Of a stretch of 64,000 nt of DNA, positions 1-9,391 are shown one piece after another. The notes beneath the pieces were generated by a model that saw only the letters and a program-made list of their open reading frames with translations, did not search any database and was not told the DNA's origin. Origin of the DNA: Clostridium sp. (lineage in GTDB: Bacteria > Bacillota > Clostridia > Lachnospirales > Lachnospiraceae); assembly GCA_023664605.1 (NCBI GenBank), contig JAMPFF010000002.1, positions 248,001 to 312,000 of the forward strand, in the 5' to 3' direction. The stretch's first letter is position 1. Every line of letters starts with the position of its first letter. A program made the translations under genes and the position numbers.

Positions 1-306
1 GGAGCGTCGATGGTAATTACGGGAAAGATACTGACGGCGGTGGGCGGCGACCCGTTTGACAGTACCAGAAAGATGGCGCTGTGGTCGGTAGTTCCTGCAG
101 AGAGAGCGGACTGCTACAGAAAAGTAACGGTGGAGTACATAGCCGCGGGCATTATGGAAAGAAAATATTGTTTTCCGAATGCTTTTGTAGTTGATTATAG
201 AGAAGATTACGGCGATGAGGCAGGAATCGGCACATTCACGCTGATTATCAAGCAAAAAAAGGATAAATTCAATGCAATATCGGTTGAAGGCGGCTACTCT
301 GCATAA
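1..306 (+). CDS. Unidentified small protein, possibly 5'-truncated; perhaps a tail-tube-like CIS component
   Basis: The reading frame is already open at base 1 (Gly-Ala-Ser before the first Met), so the gene may begin outside the window. Alternatively it starts at ATG 10, where GGAG at 1-4 sits five bases upstream and could be its ribosome site. The 98 visible residues contain no signal peptide or membrane span and are rich in alternating beta-like segments ([20 protein letters not shown]). I do not recognise the family. A tail-tube or Hcp-like role is only an inference from beta-rich character and from lying directly upstream of CIS regulators and spike genes. Confidence 0.55.
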   Translation, partial: GASMVITGKILTAVGGDPFDSTRKMALWSVVPAERADCYRKVTVEYIAAGIMERKYCFPNAFVVDYREDYGDEAGIGTFTLIIKQKKDKFNAISVEGGYSA

Positions 307-333
307 TAACCAGCGTAGGAAGCTGTTTAAGAA

Positions 334-368
334 AAAGAGCGTATCAACTAGCGTTGTATACGCTCTTT
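334..368 (+). promoter_or_regulatory. Intra-operon hairpin before the dnaJ-like gene
   Basis: An inverted repeat, AAAGAGCGTAT-CAAC against GTTG-TATACGCTCTTT with one bulged base and a four-base loop, fills the gap between the first gene and the DnaJ-domain gene. There is no T-tract after it, so it is more likely an mRNA stability or processing element, or a weak attenuator, than a full terminator. The SD-like GGAAGAG follows directly. Confidence 0.55.
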
Positions 369-386
369 CAGAAAAGGGAAGAGAGC

Positions 387-800
387 ATGGATTATTATAA
401 GGTACTGGGAGTGTCGGAGCAGGCGGAAGATGAGCAGATTAAGCAGGCTTATCGGAAACTTGCCAAGAAATTTCATCCGGATTTAAATCCGAACAATCCG
501 GAAGCGGAAGAAAAGTTTAAAAATATCGTAGAGGCATATGAGACATTAGGAGATGCCGACAAGAGAAAAGCATATGACTTAAAGAGAAAGAAAACCGGGG
601 CGGACAGAAGCAGGAAAAGCACGGATTCTGCAAAGACGCCGGATAGAAATATGGCTGATTTTACGAAAGATATGGAGAAATATTTCGGGTTTTCGTTTAC
701 CGGAGAACAGAACGGGAAACAGAAAACAGGCGCAGATGCTCACAAGAAAAATCCGTTGGATGTGACGGAGATGTTTGAGGCATTTATGAAGATAAAGTAA
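387..800 (+). CDS. DnaJ-domain (J-domain) protein, type III
   Basis: Begins MDYYKVLGV, a classical J-domain start, with HPD in KKFHPDLNP around residue 30 and the [12 protein letters not shown] helix after it. The J-domain covers about residues 1-68. The remaining ~70 residues are basic, then Gly/Lys rich, with no Cys-rich zinc module, so it is not housekeeping DnaJ. J-domains stimulate Hsp70 ATPases. Start 387 is chosen because GGAAGAGAG lies just upstream, whereas the earlier in-frame start at 354 would lie in the hairpin. The same cluster encodes an Hsp70/actin-like ATPase (6779-9379), which is the obvious candidate partner. Confidence 0.9.
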   Translation: MDYYKVLGVSEQAEDEQIKQAYRKLAKKFHPDLNPNNPEAEEKFKNIVEAYETLGDADKRKAYDLKRKKTGADRSRKSTDSAKTPDRNMADFTKDMEKYFGFSFTGEQNGKQKTGADAHKKNPLDVTEMFEAFMKIK

Positions 801-816
801 AAACAGAGGAGTACCA

Positions 817-1359
817 ATGAACCAAAAAACCACACTAGACACAGCAATTATTATATCCTGCATTACAGGCGTTATTCTATCATGCGTTTATCTTGATAAT
901 CCTGTGCAGAAGTATATTAGTATCGGTATCCTTGCTACGGTGGGTATCCAGTTCGTTCTTCTGGCAATTATGGATGCGGCGGGCATAAAACAGTCGAAGC
1001 ATCTTCCGGTCAGGAGAAAAGAAATCTCGGAAATTCTGCTGCTGGGGGAGGAAAACAATATTACCGCCGTATGGGATATTTACGGGAAGAGTTCCATTGT
1101 ATTTGGGAAAGAAGCAAAAGAGAACCAGATAGATATCAACCTGAAAAATACGGACTATGCAGGCACGGTAGACGGGGAACATGCCGTTATGAATTACAGC
1201 AACGGGAGCTGGTACATAGAAGATTTGGAAAGTGAAAACGGAACCAGAATACAACGGGGCGGAGAGGGCGAAAAATACCGCGTGTCTTCCAGAGAACCAT
1301 GCAAAGTAGAGAAGAACGATATTATTTATCTTGGGCTTGCCCCGATTAAGATACGATAG
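817..1359 (+). CDS. Membrane-anchored FHA-domain protein
   Basis: Two hydrophobic segments near residues 8-25 and 33-52 anchor the protein. A linker of about 30 residues is followed by an FHA domain (about 85-180), with the conserved pattern VDGEHAVM (His of the SxxH-type turn), then SENGT and the closing KNDIIYLG. FHA domains bind phosphothreonine peptides. In type VI systems FHA proteins act with a Ser/Thr kinase and PP2C phosphatase. Here a second FHA gene and two PP2C-like genes follow at once, which suggests membrane-proximal phospho-dependent assembly control. No Ser/Thr kinase is visible in the window. Confidence 0.85.
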   Translation: MNQKTTLDTAIIISCITGVILSCVYLDNPVQKYISIGILATVGIQFVLLAIMDAAGIKQSKHLPVRRKEISEILLLGEENNITAVWDIYGKSSIVFGKEAKENQIDINLKNTDYAGTVDGEHAVMNYSNGSWYIEDLESENGTRIQRGGEGEKYRVSSREPCKVEKNDIIYLGLAPIKIR

Positions 1360-1380
1360 AAGGGAATAGGGTTAATAGAC

Positions 1381-1875
1381 ATGAGCAATTTAATCAGATG
1401 CCAGAACGGACATATGTTTTCAAGCAGGAGATATGGAACGATATGTCCGTACTGTAATATTGAAACAGCGACGAAAGAGAAAAAAGAGACGGGGCAGACA
1501 GAGATTGAAGTGGAAGAAGCCTTGTTTTTGCAGGAAGAACATCCGGTATGCGGCTGGATTGTCTGCATTTCGGGAGCCAGAAAGGGCAAAGACTATAAGA
1601 TTATGGCAGGCAAGAACTTTGTCGGCAGGGCGGACGATATGGATATCCAGATTTTGGGAGACAATAAGATTTCCAGAAGAAACCACTGCGTCATTGTCTA
1701 TGATGAAAAACAGAGTAAGACTGTCATTTTACCGGGAGACAGTAACGGCATCGTATATTTGAATGAAGAAGCCGTCTATGTGCCGACGCAGCTTATGGAA
1801 TTTGATGTTATAGAGATGGGTGAGAGCAAATTTCTTTTTATTCCGTTTTGCGGTGAGCATTTTAAGTGGGAATAG
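1381..1875 (+). CDS. Zinc-ribbon plus FHA-domain protein
   Basis: The N-terminus carries a zinc-ribbon pattern, CQNGH near residue 7 and ICPYC near residue 21, typical of small Firmicutes FHA proteins. The FHA domain spans about 60-160: GKNFVGRADD is the conserved GR turn, ISRRNHC is the SxRH-type phosphopeptide loop and DSNGIVYLN is the NG motif. No membrane span is present, so it is probably cytosolic and could bring a phosphorylated partner to the membrane FHA protein upstream. It overlaps the region upstream of the PP2C gene, whose ribosome site lies over its stop codon. Confidence 0.88.
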   Translation: MSNLIRCQNGHMFSSRRYGTICPYCNIETATKEKKETGQTEIEVEEALFLQEEHPVCGWIVCISGARKGKDYKIMAGKNFVGRADDMDIQILGDNKISRRNHCVIVYDEKQSKTVILPGDSNGIVYLNEEAVYVPTQLMEFDVIEMGESKFLFIPFCGEHFKWE

Positions 1876-1886
1876 GAGGAAACGGC

Positions 1887-2717
1887 ATGAGGTTGGAAGA
1901 GATTGCGTTAATGATGCTCTATCTGCTGATTGTGATATTGATTGCGGTGCGTTTTTTTAAAAAGGAAAAAGGAAGGGTCATACGCCGGTTTCGGGTGGGA
2001 AAGGCAATGACTATCGGCAATAGGCAGGTACAGGAGGATAATTATGGAATCTGTCAGAGCGCAGACGCTTTCCTGGCGGTACTGGCGGACGGAATGGGAA
2101 AAAACTATGGCGGTAAGATATCCTCGCAGATAGCGGTAGATACCATGAAAGATATGTTTGGACAGTATCATGTTTCTGAAAACCCCGCATATTTTTTTCG
2201 GAAATCTTTTCATCAGGTCAACAGAGAGATTTTAAACAGGTTGGATGATGGAAAAGGCGGCGCCAGTATGGGCGTGATTTTGATTATAGATAATTATTTA
2301 TATTATGCCGTAGCGGGCAATGTAAAGATAGCGGTATATCGTAATGGCAGTCTGATACCTCTTTCCGTGGGGCATACCATAGACGTACTGGTGGAAGACC
2401 GTTTTATGGAGGGAAGCATTACCAGAGAGGAAGCCCTTGCCATGCTGGAAAATAAGAGACTTTATAATTATCTGGGGCAGGACGGCTTTCAGGAGATAGA
2501 GTTTTTTGATACGCCTGTTTTTCTAAAAGAAAAGGATATTGTCGTATTGATGAGCGACGGCATTTTTGAAGGTATGGATTGGAAAACCATAGAGGAAATG
2601 CTGGAAGGAAAAAAGAAATGCCAGCAGAAAGCTTATGAAATCATAGAAGTCATAAATGCGGGCAGCCGGAAAGAAAAAGATAATGCCAGCATTGTTCTGG
2701 TTGAGGGATTTATATGA
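1887..2717 (+). CDS. PP2C-family Ser/Thr protein phosphatase, membrane anchored
   Basis: A single hydrophobic segment (residues ~5-23) is followed by a PP2C domain. Metal-binding motifs are intact: QEDN near 50, LADGMG near 67, SDGIFEG near 224 and DNASIVLV near 264. Known members hydrolyse phospho-Ser/Thr with two metal ions. Start 1887 is set by GGAGG at 1877-1881; the earlier GTG at 1866 has no site. Its stop overlaps the start of the next gene (ATGA type), so the two PP2C-like proteins are translationally coupled. Expected role is to reverse phosphorylation read by the two FHA proteins upstream. Confidence 0.9.
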   Translation: MRLEEIALMMLYLLIVILIAVRFFKKEKGRVIRRFRVGKAMTIGNRQVQEDNYGICQSADAFLAVLADGMGKNYGGKISSQIAVDTMKDMFGQYHVSENPAYFFRKSFHQVNREILNRLDDGKGGASMGVILIIDNYLYYAVAGNVKIAVYRNGSLIPLSVGHTIDVLVEDRFMEGSITREEALAMLENKRLYNYLGQDGFQEIEFFDTPVFLKEKDIVVLMSDGIFEGMDWKTIEEMLEGKKKCQQKAYEIIEVINAGSRKEKDNASIVLVEGFI

Positions 2718-4789
2718 GAAAGTACAACAGTGAATTTAAGACTGCTTTTATTTCCGAAGAAGGCAGTAAACTGAAGAATAATGACTATTTTGGTTTTGTG
2801 GAACTGGATAAATACGCCTGTTATGTCATTGCCGACGGCATAACGGATGTGCGTGATTCAGAGAGCGCCAAAAGAGCGATTGAAGCTGTTGTGACCGCAT
2901 TCCAGAATGCGCCGGGCATGAGCAAAGGAAAGATAAAAAGTTATCTGCGGTTTGCGAATAAGGAGCTTTTAACGGGAAAAAGTTACGAAAAGCTGAAAGC
3001 GTCGCTTACGGTGGTTGTCAGTGATTATGAAAAGTTCCGTTATGGATATGCGGGAAATACGAGGCTCAGACTATATCGGAATGGCAAAAAGATACTGGCG
3101 ACTGCGGATATGTCATTAAGCCAGGATATGGTAAAAGAAGGAGAGGTAGCCGAAGATAAGCTTGCAGAGCATGAAGAGAGAAATAACCTGACTTCTTATC
3201 TTGGAATGGAGAAATACAAGCCTTTTGTGTCCGGGAAGATAAAATTGGCGGACGGCGACATTATTGCCCTGTATACAAAAGGAATCTGGGAAAATGTAGA
3301 TGAGGGAGAAATTGCGGATGTATTCGAGGAGGTAGGGAACGAGCCGGAAGAAGAGTGTAATAAGGTAGAAGACCTTTTACTGTCCAGACAGCCGGAAAAT
3401 CTGGATAATTATACATTTGCCGCTATTTATGCGAATAAGGTATTTGTAGACCCGAACCGTAAGAAGAATATTAGAAAAATAATCATCATTGTGGTTGTGA
3501 TATTAGTAGTTGTTCTGGTTGTCGGACTTATCCTTTATTTGTGGCGAAGAGACAGGCTGCAGAAAAGAGCGGATATGGAACAGGCTTTTTCCAATACGGA
3601 AACGTATATGGAAGACCATAATTTTATCAGGGCGAAAGAAGAATGCGAAAAAGCCATGGAGTTTGCGCAGAAACTTAGAAATAAGGAACTGCAGGAAAAA
3701 TATAATGAATATCTTATCTGTCTGGAAGCGGTTATCAGCGCAGATGACCTTTGGGAGAAAGCGGAATATATGGATGCCAAAGAGGCGTATCTGACGGCAA
3801 AAGCAAGAGCAAGATATGCCGATAACAGTATGGTTGATTATATAGAAAGCAGACTTGACGAAATCACTGATTATGAACAGATTTTCGATAATATCACAAT
3901 GGGAGACAGTCTGCTTGCATTGCAGAACTTTGAACTGGCGGAAGAAAAATATCTGGAAGCCAAAAAGAAAGCGGCATCTATTTATTTCGCGGAGGGAAAA
4001 CAGCAGGCATTGGACGCACTGGATAAACTGTATGCGGAATGGAGCGTTGTCATAGCAGAACAGGATGAACTGGCTGCAGAATTGGCGGCGGACGAGGTTG
4101 CGGCGGCGGATTTGGTGAAACAGGGAGACGCGGCTTATAGCGAAAGCGATTATGATGGAGCGATGGTGTTTTACCTGATTGCGCTGGGGAAATACACGGA
4201 ACTGGAGGATGCGGCGCAGATTGCTTCCTTAAATCAAAAAATCATAGCCCTTAACGAAAAACAGGAGGAAGTAGGGGGAAGAGTCAATGAAGCGGAGCAA
4301 TTAGAGGAGCAGGCACGGATATATGAAGCGGGAAAAGAGTATGAGCAGGCAAAGATACAGTATCAATATGCGAAAGCAATTTATGAGGAATTGGGGAAAA
4401 GCAACAAAGCCAATGAAGTGCAGGGAAGAATCGACCTGATCGATACCAAAACCGCGCAGGATGAAAAGGCGGAAAAAGAAAAGGCCGACGAAGAAAAGGC
4501 TGAAAAGGAAAAGGCGGAGCAGGCGCAGGCTGAAAAAGAAAAAGCAGAGTCGGAAAAAGAACAGGCGGAAGCAGAACGGGCAAAGGCGGAGGCAGAAGCG
4601 GAAGCGGAAAGAATAAAAGCAGAGGCGGAAGCAGAACGAATAAGGGCGGAGGCGGAAGCAGAAAAGATAAAAGCAGAAGCGGAAGCGGAAAAAATAAAGG
4701 CGGAAACCGAAAAAATAAAAGCGGAAACCGAAGCGGTAAACGGCGGAACAGGAACAGGACCGACAGGCGGCGAAACAACCGGAAGCTGA
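2714..4789 (+). CDS. Degenerate PP2C domain, membrane span, helical-repeat and long EKA-rich stalk
   Basis: Residues 1-245 follow the PP2C fold (NNDYFGF, VIADGITD, YAGNTRLRLYRNG), but the third metal motif reads TKGIWE instead of SDG and the last reads DNYTFA, so a catalytic Asp is missing. A strongly hydrophobic span lies near 255-278. Residues 290-575 are helical, with TPR-like units (AKEECEKAMEFAQKL, AEEKYLEAKKKA, YEQAKIQYQYAKAIYEELG). Residues ~580-670 are an almost uninterrupted Glu/Lys/Ala helix, ending in a Gly/Thr tail. I infer a pseudophosphatase sensor or scaffold. Its own family name is unknown to me. Confidence 0.8.
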   Translation: MRKYNSEFKTAFISEEGSKLKNNDYFGFVELDKYACYVIADGITDVRDSESAKRAIEAVVTAFQNAPGMSKGKIKSYLRFANKELLTGKSYEKLKASLTVVVSDYEKFRYGYAGNTRLRLYRNGKKILATADMSLSQDMVKEGEVAEDKLAEHEERNNLTSYLGMEKYKPFVSGKIKLADGDIIALYTKGIWENVDEGEIADVFEEVGNEPEEECNKVEDLLLSRQPENLDNYTFAAIYANKVFVDPNRKKNIRKIIIIVVVILVVVLVVGLILYLWRRDRLQKRADMEQAFSNTETYMEDHNFIRAKEECEKAMEFAQKLRNKELQEKYNEYLICLEAVISADDLWEKAEYMDAKEAYLTAKARARYADNSMVDYIESRLDEITDYEQIFDNITMGDSLLALQNFELAEEKYLEAKKKAASIYFAEGKQQALDALDKLYAEWSVVIAEQDELAAELAADEVAAADLVKQGDAAYSESDYDGAMVFYLIALGKYTELEDAAQIASLNQKIIALNEKQEEVGGRVNEAEQLEEQARIYEAGKEYEQAKIQYQYAKAIYEELGKSNKANEVQGRIDLIDTKTAQDEKAEKEKADEEKAEKEKAEQAQAEKEKAESEKEQAEAERAKAEAEAEAERIKAEAEAERIRAEAEAEKIKAEAEAEKIKAETEKIKAETEAVNGGTGTGPTGGETTGS

Positions 4790-4836
4790 ACGTCGGGAGT
4801 GCCTTAAAGGCTAGGCAGGACAGATGGGTATAACGC

Positions 4837-6075
4837 ATGATAGAAGAAAAAAGGTTTGACTATGAAAATTACATACAAAACAGATTAAAGGAGATAGACA
4901 GCCTGGATGAGCGGAGGTTTGCCAAAGAACTGCTGCTAGAGGGAATCGGAAATGTTTTTGCATGGGCGGAAAGGAAATATGAAGCACTGGAACAGCGGAT
5001 GCAGAATGAACTGGATGTGCCATGGAACTATTTCAATGTCTATATGACGATTATTGATAAGGCGGATTACGACCCAATCAATCCTTTTTGGTTTCCCGTA
5101 TGCGAGGCGGATGTCAAAAAGAGCGTAAAGCAGGAGTATGAGACGGTTTATCTTGCAGCGGGGGAAGAGATGTGCCGGGAGTTTCGTGAGCAAAAGACGC
5201 TGACGGGAATCGGTCAAAAGAGCGGGCAGGAAGTATTATTCCGCATAGAGAGAAGTACACGATATTTGGACAGCATAAAAAAGCTGTATGAACTATTTGC
5301 GAATAATCATATCCCATGGCAGACGCTGCACTTGGGGTACATGGAGCGTTTCTTTGACTTGATTCCGGAAAAAGAGACAGGAGAAGGGGAAACTTACGCC
5401 TTTCAGTATGGAAAGTGGGATGCATACATCAAAAAAGAAAAGATATTGCTCTGGAATATTCAAAAAACATCCATTCACTCCAATGAGTTTAGAATCCCCT
5501 GTATAGACGAGGTACTCTATGAACACATATTTTATCTGCCGGAAGAGGGAACAGCCGAAGAGGGGAGTCTGGTAGAGACAGGGGATGATATACTCTCTAT
5601 TCGCTATGAGAAAAATAAGATTATTCTTAAAACTGCAAAGGCAGCATTGGGCGATACCTTTCTGTATAAACTGCATCAAGGCAGTCCGGAGATGTCTGTC
5701 GGGTATCAATTTCCTGTTTTGTCGAACTGCGGGAAAGATACCCTGTCAGGGAGATATTTACAGCAGACAGGAAGCTTTCTGCAGACCCCTATGGAATTAA
5801 ACAGGAAAATAGAAGAAATGTCCGGCGGCTATAAAATAGATATCCTTGGCTGTGAAATTGTCAGTCATGCGGAAGGCAAGCTGATTGACGGCGATATGAA
5901 TGAATTTATGGGCGCGCAGGTGTTTGACAGGGATGAAAGAAAAATTTTGTTACTGCGTATCAAAAGAGAGGAGCAGTATACAGCCGATTATCTGTACGAA
6001 TCACAGATACGGTATATCCTTTCGCAGATGCAGATGGAATTTATGGAATATAAGTGTGTGGGAGTGTTGGTATGA
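4837..6075 (+). CDS. Conserved-looking unidentified protein, possible CIS baseplate component
   Basis: The 412-residue soluble protein has no signal peptide or membrane span. It starts with a charged helical segment and continues as a mixed, beta-rich protein. Its codon use matches the flanking genes and its stop overlaps the next start by four bases (ATGA), so it belongs to the same operon. I do not recognise the family. Position between the phospho-regulators and the Hsp70-like gene, in a locus with VgrG proteins, makes a structural baseplate role plausible, but nothing in the sequence proves it. Confidence 0.75.
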   Translation: MIEEKRFDYENYIQNRLKEIDSLDERRFAKELLLEGIGNVFAWAERKYEALEQRMQNELDVPWNYFNVYMTIIDKADYDPINPFWFPVCEADVKKSVKQEYETVYLAAGEEMCREFREQKTLTGIGQKSGQEVLFRIERSTRYLDSIKKLYELFANNHIPWQTLHLGYMERFFDLIPEKETGEGETYAFQYGKWDAYIKKEKILLWNIQKTSIHSNEFRIPCIDEVLYEHIFYLPEEGTAEEGSLVETGDDILSIRYEKNKIILKTAKAALGDTFLYKLHQGSPEMSVGYQFPVLSNCGKDTLSGRYLQQTGSFLQTPMELNRKIEEMSGGYKIDILGCEIVSHAEGKLIDGDMNEFMGAQVFDRDERKILLLRIKREEQYTADYLYESQIRYILSQMQMEFMEYKCVGVLV

Positions 6076-6764
6076 ACTACGCATGGGAAGCCGTCTTACA
6101 GGCGGAAAAAAACAATATAGACAGGGATGCCCTGCACTTCGTGGAAGCATACAATGCAAGTCCGTACATGGAAGTCTCTGTAATAGACTTAAATCAGGAA
6201 AGCCCGGAAGACGACCGGATAGAAATTAATCCCATTTATCGTCTGCAGGATGTATTCGGAACATTGTTTGATAAGAATATCACGGGTATGGAGCAGACAA
6301 GAGAGCTGTTTTTTGATGTCTGTATGCACTATATTGTGCAGCTTGATTTGAGAGAAGGACTTTCCAGAGAAGATTATTACTGCAGGCTGGCGGAGCATGA
6401 TATCAGGAACGGCAGGTACGGCACTTTTGCGAAAGAGAGCTTTCCGCTTTTTGACGAAACGGAGCAAAAAACGATACTTCGTTCGTACTTACAGCTTCTC
6501 AAGACGGGAAATTATCTGGAAGAATTTAGAAAAGTCCTTATCAGACTCTATCCGAAAGCTTATATATACGAGAATAATGAGGCGTCATATGAACTGTTAG
6601 TATATCTGGGGGCATATGAAACAGAGACAGAAAGGAAACGGGCGGCTTTCCTGCGGGAGATGTTTTTGCCAATACAGGAAACCGTACACTGGTTCTATGA
6701 ACATCACTTTGGAATCATTGGGATTGACGAGACAATGACAATGGATGAAATGGTTATCTTTTGA
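6072..6764 (+). CDS. Unidentified protein, possible CIS baseplate component
   Basis: A soluble protein of about 230 residues, acidic, with EINPIYRLQDVFGTLFD near residue 50 and a helical C-terminal half. The EINP...Y/F...F segment recalls short baseplate wedge proteins in contractile tails, but I cannot assign a family. Start 6072 overlaps the upstream stop by four bases and is preceded by GGGAGTG. Its stop overlaps a possible TTG start of the Hsp70-like gene. Tight packing indicates one transcript with its neighbours. Confidence 0.75.
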   Translation: MNYAWEAVLQAEKNNIDRDALHFVEAYNASPYMEVSVIDLNQESPEDDRIEINPIYRLQDVFGTLFDKNITGMEQTRELFFDVCMHYIVQLDLREGLSREDYYCRLAEHDIRNGRYGTFAKESFPLFDETEQKTILRSYLQLLKTGNYLEEFRKVLIRLYPKAYIYENNEASYELLVYLGAYETETERKRAAFLREMFLPIQETVHWFYEHHFGIIGIDETMTMDEMVIF

Positions 6765-6778
6765 GCAGGGAGAGAATC

Positions 6779-9379
6779 GTGAGCAGATACATATTAAACA
6801 GGGAAGACCTGAAAACAGCAGAACAGAAAAAGTCATACAAGCAAAGCGAGCTGGAGCTGATGACAACCCATCAGCTCAGGGAAATATGCCGTAAAGAGAA
6901 GATTATACAGGGAATGATTAACCCTATGGATAAAGAAGAGCTTATCCATGTCATCATGCGCTACCGGGGAACAAGGGAAGAGATGTTAATTTGTCAGGAA
7001 ACCGAGCAGGGGCAGGAACTGTTAGAACAGCTTCTTGAGGAGGGCAGGATTGTACCTACACAGGATAAAACGCTGCATATCCCGTCTAAAATGATTACCT
7101 ATGCCGGACTTGCCATGAATGAATATGACAGAATGCAGATTCCTTACCGGAAAGAGTTGGAGGATACGAATGCGATTCTGATAAGCGGAGGAAAGAAAGT
7201 ATGTGGTATTTTTTATCTGCGAAGGATGCAGGGGGACATGGAGCATCTCTATGTTACAAAAAGTGAGAAGATGACCTGTCAGGAAGCGGATTTGAAAGAT
7301 TATGACCTGCTCTGTTTCAGACAGCGGGAGTCGGACAGGCTGTTTTCACTTTATCAGGGGATACCGGAGGAAAGGCCGGAGAAAATACCGGCATTCCGCA
7401 TACCGCTTATGGATGTGGAAGTAAGGGAGCCGATTCCTTTAAAAATGCCTCTCGTCATTGATTTTGGTTCTACCAATACCACGGCAGGGGTATACCTGGA
7501 CTCACTTTTCTTTGAAAATGCAAAAGGTGCGGCATTTGCGGATAATCTTGTAAAAAATGCCATTCAATATACCGTATTTGAAGACGGGCAGAAATTAATG
7601 CCGTCAGTAGTCGGCGTAATTTCCGTAAGCCATGGGCAACCGCAGTTCGTATTCGGCCAGACAGCAATGAATATGTCCAATGCCTGCTATGTGGACGAGG
7701 GATTCTGTATTTTCTACGATATGAAAAGATGGATAAGCGATTATGAAAAAGAAGAGGAAATCACGGACAGAGAGGGCAGGCGGACTTTCCTTGCGCGCAA
7801 GGATATCATCAGGGCATATTTTGAGCATATCATTACGGTGACGGAGAATCAGTTTAAATGTAAAGTGGGGCAGATACAGGTTTCCTGCCCTGTAAAACAG
7901 AAGTTTTTATTCCAGAAATTATTTCAGGAAATCCTGTCGGAATATATCATGCAGGAGGAAGAAATGGTAGATGAGGGCGTATCGGTTCTCTATAATACCA
8001 TTTCCAATATGTTGGAATCCGGCAATATAGATATGAACAGGGTGTATCAGGCATTAATCGTTGACTGCGGCGGCGGAACGACAGACTTATGCGCCTGTCA
8101 TTTCCGTGTACGGGATGACAGAGTGGCGTATCATATACAGATTGACACGGCGTATGAAAACGGTGATACGGATTTTGGCGGGAATAATCTGACCTATCGG
8201 ATGATGCAGTATTTAAAGATTCTGTTGGCGGAGAAGCTTGGTTTTGCAATGTCGCATACATCACAAGAGATTTTGCATGAATTAGATATGGACATCTTCC
8301 GATATGTGGATGCAAATGGAACGGAAGAATTGTATCGGACGTTGGAAGAGACATATGATGAAGCGGAAAAAAAGATACCGACACGATTCAGGGAATATGA
8401 AGCAAGAAGCAGGGAGGAATATTTCAAAGTAAAAAATAACTTTTATTTACTGTTCTTCCTTGCAGAACAGGTTAAAAAGCATTTTTATGAGCAGGCGGGC
8501 ATTTTAAGGGTAGGAATTACCTCAACGGAAAAAGAAAAATCAGATATTGCATGGATTCAGGCGGATAAGTGGAAACTGTCCGTACAGGAGAAAGACGGTT
8601 TTCAAATCACAAAGGAGTTTCCGGAGATGGTTTTAAATCTCTATGAACTGGAACTGATATTAAAAGGGGATATTTACGGCATTATCCGTAAATTTATGGA
8701 ACCGCTGTATCAGGAGGATAAAATCAGGAACTTTTCTTTTTTAAAACTGACCGGGCAGTCCTGCAAGATTGATATATTCAGGGAAGCGTTAAAAGAATTT
8801 ATCCCCGGCAGGATGATACAGTTTAAACGGAGAAACAGAGGAGCGGCAGGCGATATTGACTTAAAAATGAGCTGTGTGGACGGCGCATTGAAATTTATGA
8901 AAGATAAGAAACTCGGTTATGCAGAAATCGAGCTGCATTCGGACAAGCCTGTATTGCCTTATACGGTCAGCGCTTATACCCATAACGGCAGTGAGGTGGA
9001 ATTAATCAATGGTTTCCTTAGGGAAGATACGACAGGATATGTTTCCAGGAATCTGGACGATATCACTTTGCAGCTTTTCTTAAAAGACACGGAAGGACGG
9101 GTACGGTATCGCTTCAATTTCGACTGCCAGCCGGAACAGTTTGAGGAAGTTACTTATGAAGATATCCGAAAAGCATATGGCGACAATATCCTGCAGAAAG
9201 AAACGGACAGCATCGTAAATCATGAAATCAAGTTCTTTGCATGGAAGCGGTGCAGGGATTGGGGGTATGTCATCGTGCCGGTGTACAGGAAAGATGAAAA
9301 GCTGTATTTAGGAGCGGAGCAGTTTTATCCGTTTGAGCATGAAGGATGGGTTAGGAATTATTTTGATGGGAGGAAGTAA
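6779..9379 (+). CDS. Hsp70/actin-like ATPase with N-terminal SAP-like segment
   Basis: About 866 residues. Residues ~25-65 resemble a SAP/HeH helix-extension-helix (MTTHQLREICRKEK, then DKEELIHVIMRYRG). The actin/Hsp70 ATPase core follows: phosphate-1 loop VIDFGSTNTTAG near 226-237, phosphate-2 loop VDCGGGTTDL near 426-436, a DFGGNN segment near 465 and an adenosine-site-like LTGQSCKIDIF near 655. There is no typical DnaK substrate-binding domain. Start GTG 6779 has GGGAGAGA six bases upstream; a TTG at 6761 overlaps the previous stop but has no site. The operon's J-domain protein suggests a dedicated chaperone pair for assembling the injection machine or loading cargo. Confidence 0.85.
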   Translation: MSRYILNREDLKTAEQKKSYKQSELELMTTHQLREICRKEKIIQGMINPMDKEELIHVIMRYRGTREEMLICQETEQGQELLEQLLEEGRIVPTQDKTLHIPSKMITYAGLAMNEYDRMQIPYRKELEDTNAILISGGKKVCGIFYLRRMQGDMEHLYVTKSEKMTCQEADLKDYDLLCFRQRESDRLFSLYQGIPEERPEKIPAFRIPLMDVEVREPIPLKMPLVIDFGSTNTTAGVYLDSLFFENAKGAAFADNLVKNAIQYTVFEDGQKLMPSVVGVISVSHGQPQFVFGQTAMNMSNACYVDEGFCIFYDMKRWISDYEKEEEITDREGRRTFLARKDIIRAYFEHIITVTENQFKCKVGQIQVSCPVKQKFLFQKLFQEILSEYIMQEEEMVDEGVSVLYNTISNMLESGNIDMNRVYQALIVDCGGGTTDLCACHFRVRDDRVAYHIQIDTAYENGDTDFGGNNLTYRMMQYLKILLAEKLGFAMSHTSQEILHELDMDIFRYVDANGTEELYRTLEETYDEAEKKIPTRFREYEARSREEYFKVKNNFYLLFFLAEQVKKHFYEQAGILRVGITSTEKEKSDIAWIQADKWKLSVQEKDGFQITKEFPEMVLNLYELELILKGDIYGIIRKFMEPLYQEDKIRNFSFLKLTGQSCKIDIFREALKEFIPGRMIQFKRRNRGAAGDIDLKMSCVDGALKFMKDKKLGYAEIELHSDKPVLPYTVSAYTHNGSEVELINGFLREDTTGYVSRNLDDITLQLFLKDTEGRVRYRFNFDCQPEQFEEVTYEDIRKAYGDNILQKETDSIVNHEIKFFAWKRCRDWGYVIVPVYRKDEKLYLGAEQFYPFEHEGWVRNYFDGRK

Positions 9380-9391
9380 GGGGGAAAAGAT

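Noticed and set aside
4440-4740. Apparent DNA tandem repeat array, CRISPR-like at first sight
   Set aside because: The repetition is of codons for EKA/EAE in one open frame with irregular units and no spacers.
4284-4838. Long Pro/Leu-rich frame on the minus strand
   Set aside because: It is the antisense shadow of the Glu/Lys/Ala-rich stalk; the composition comes from complementing GAA/GCG codons and there is no ribosome site.
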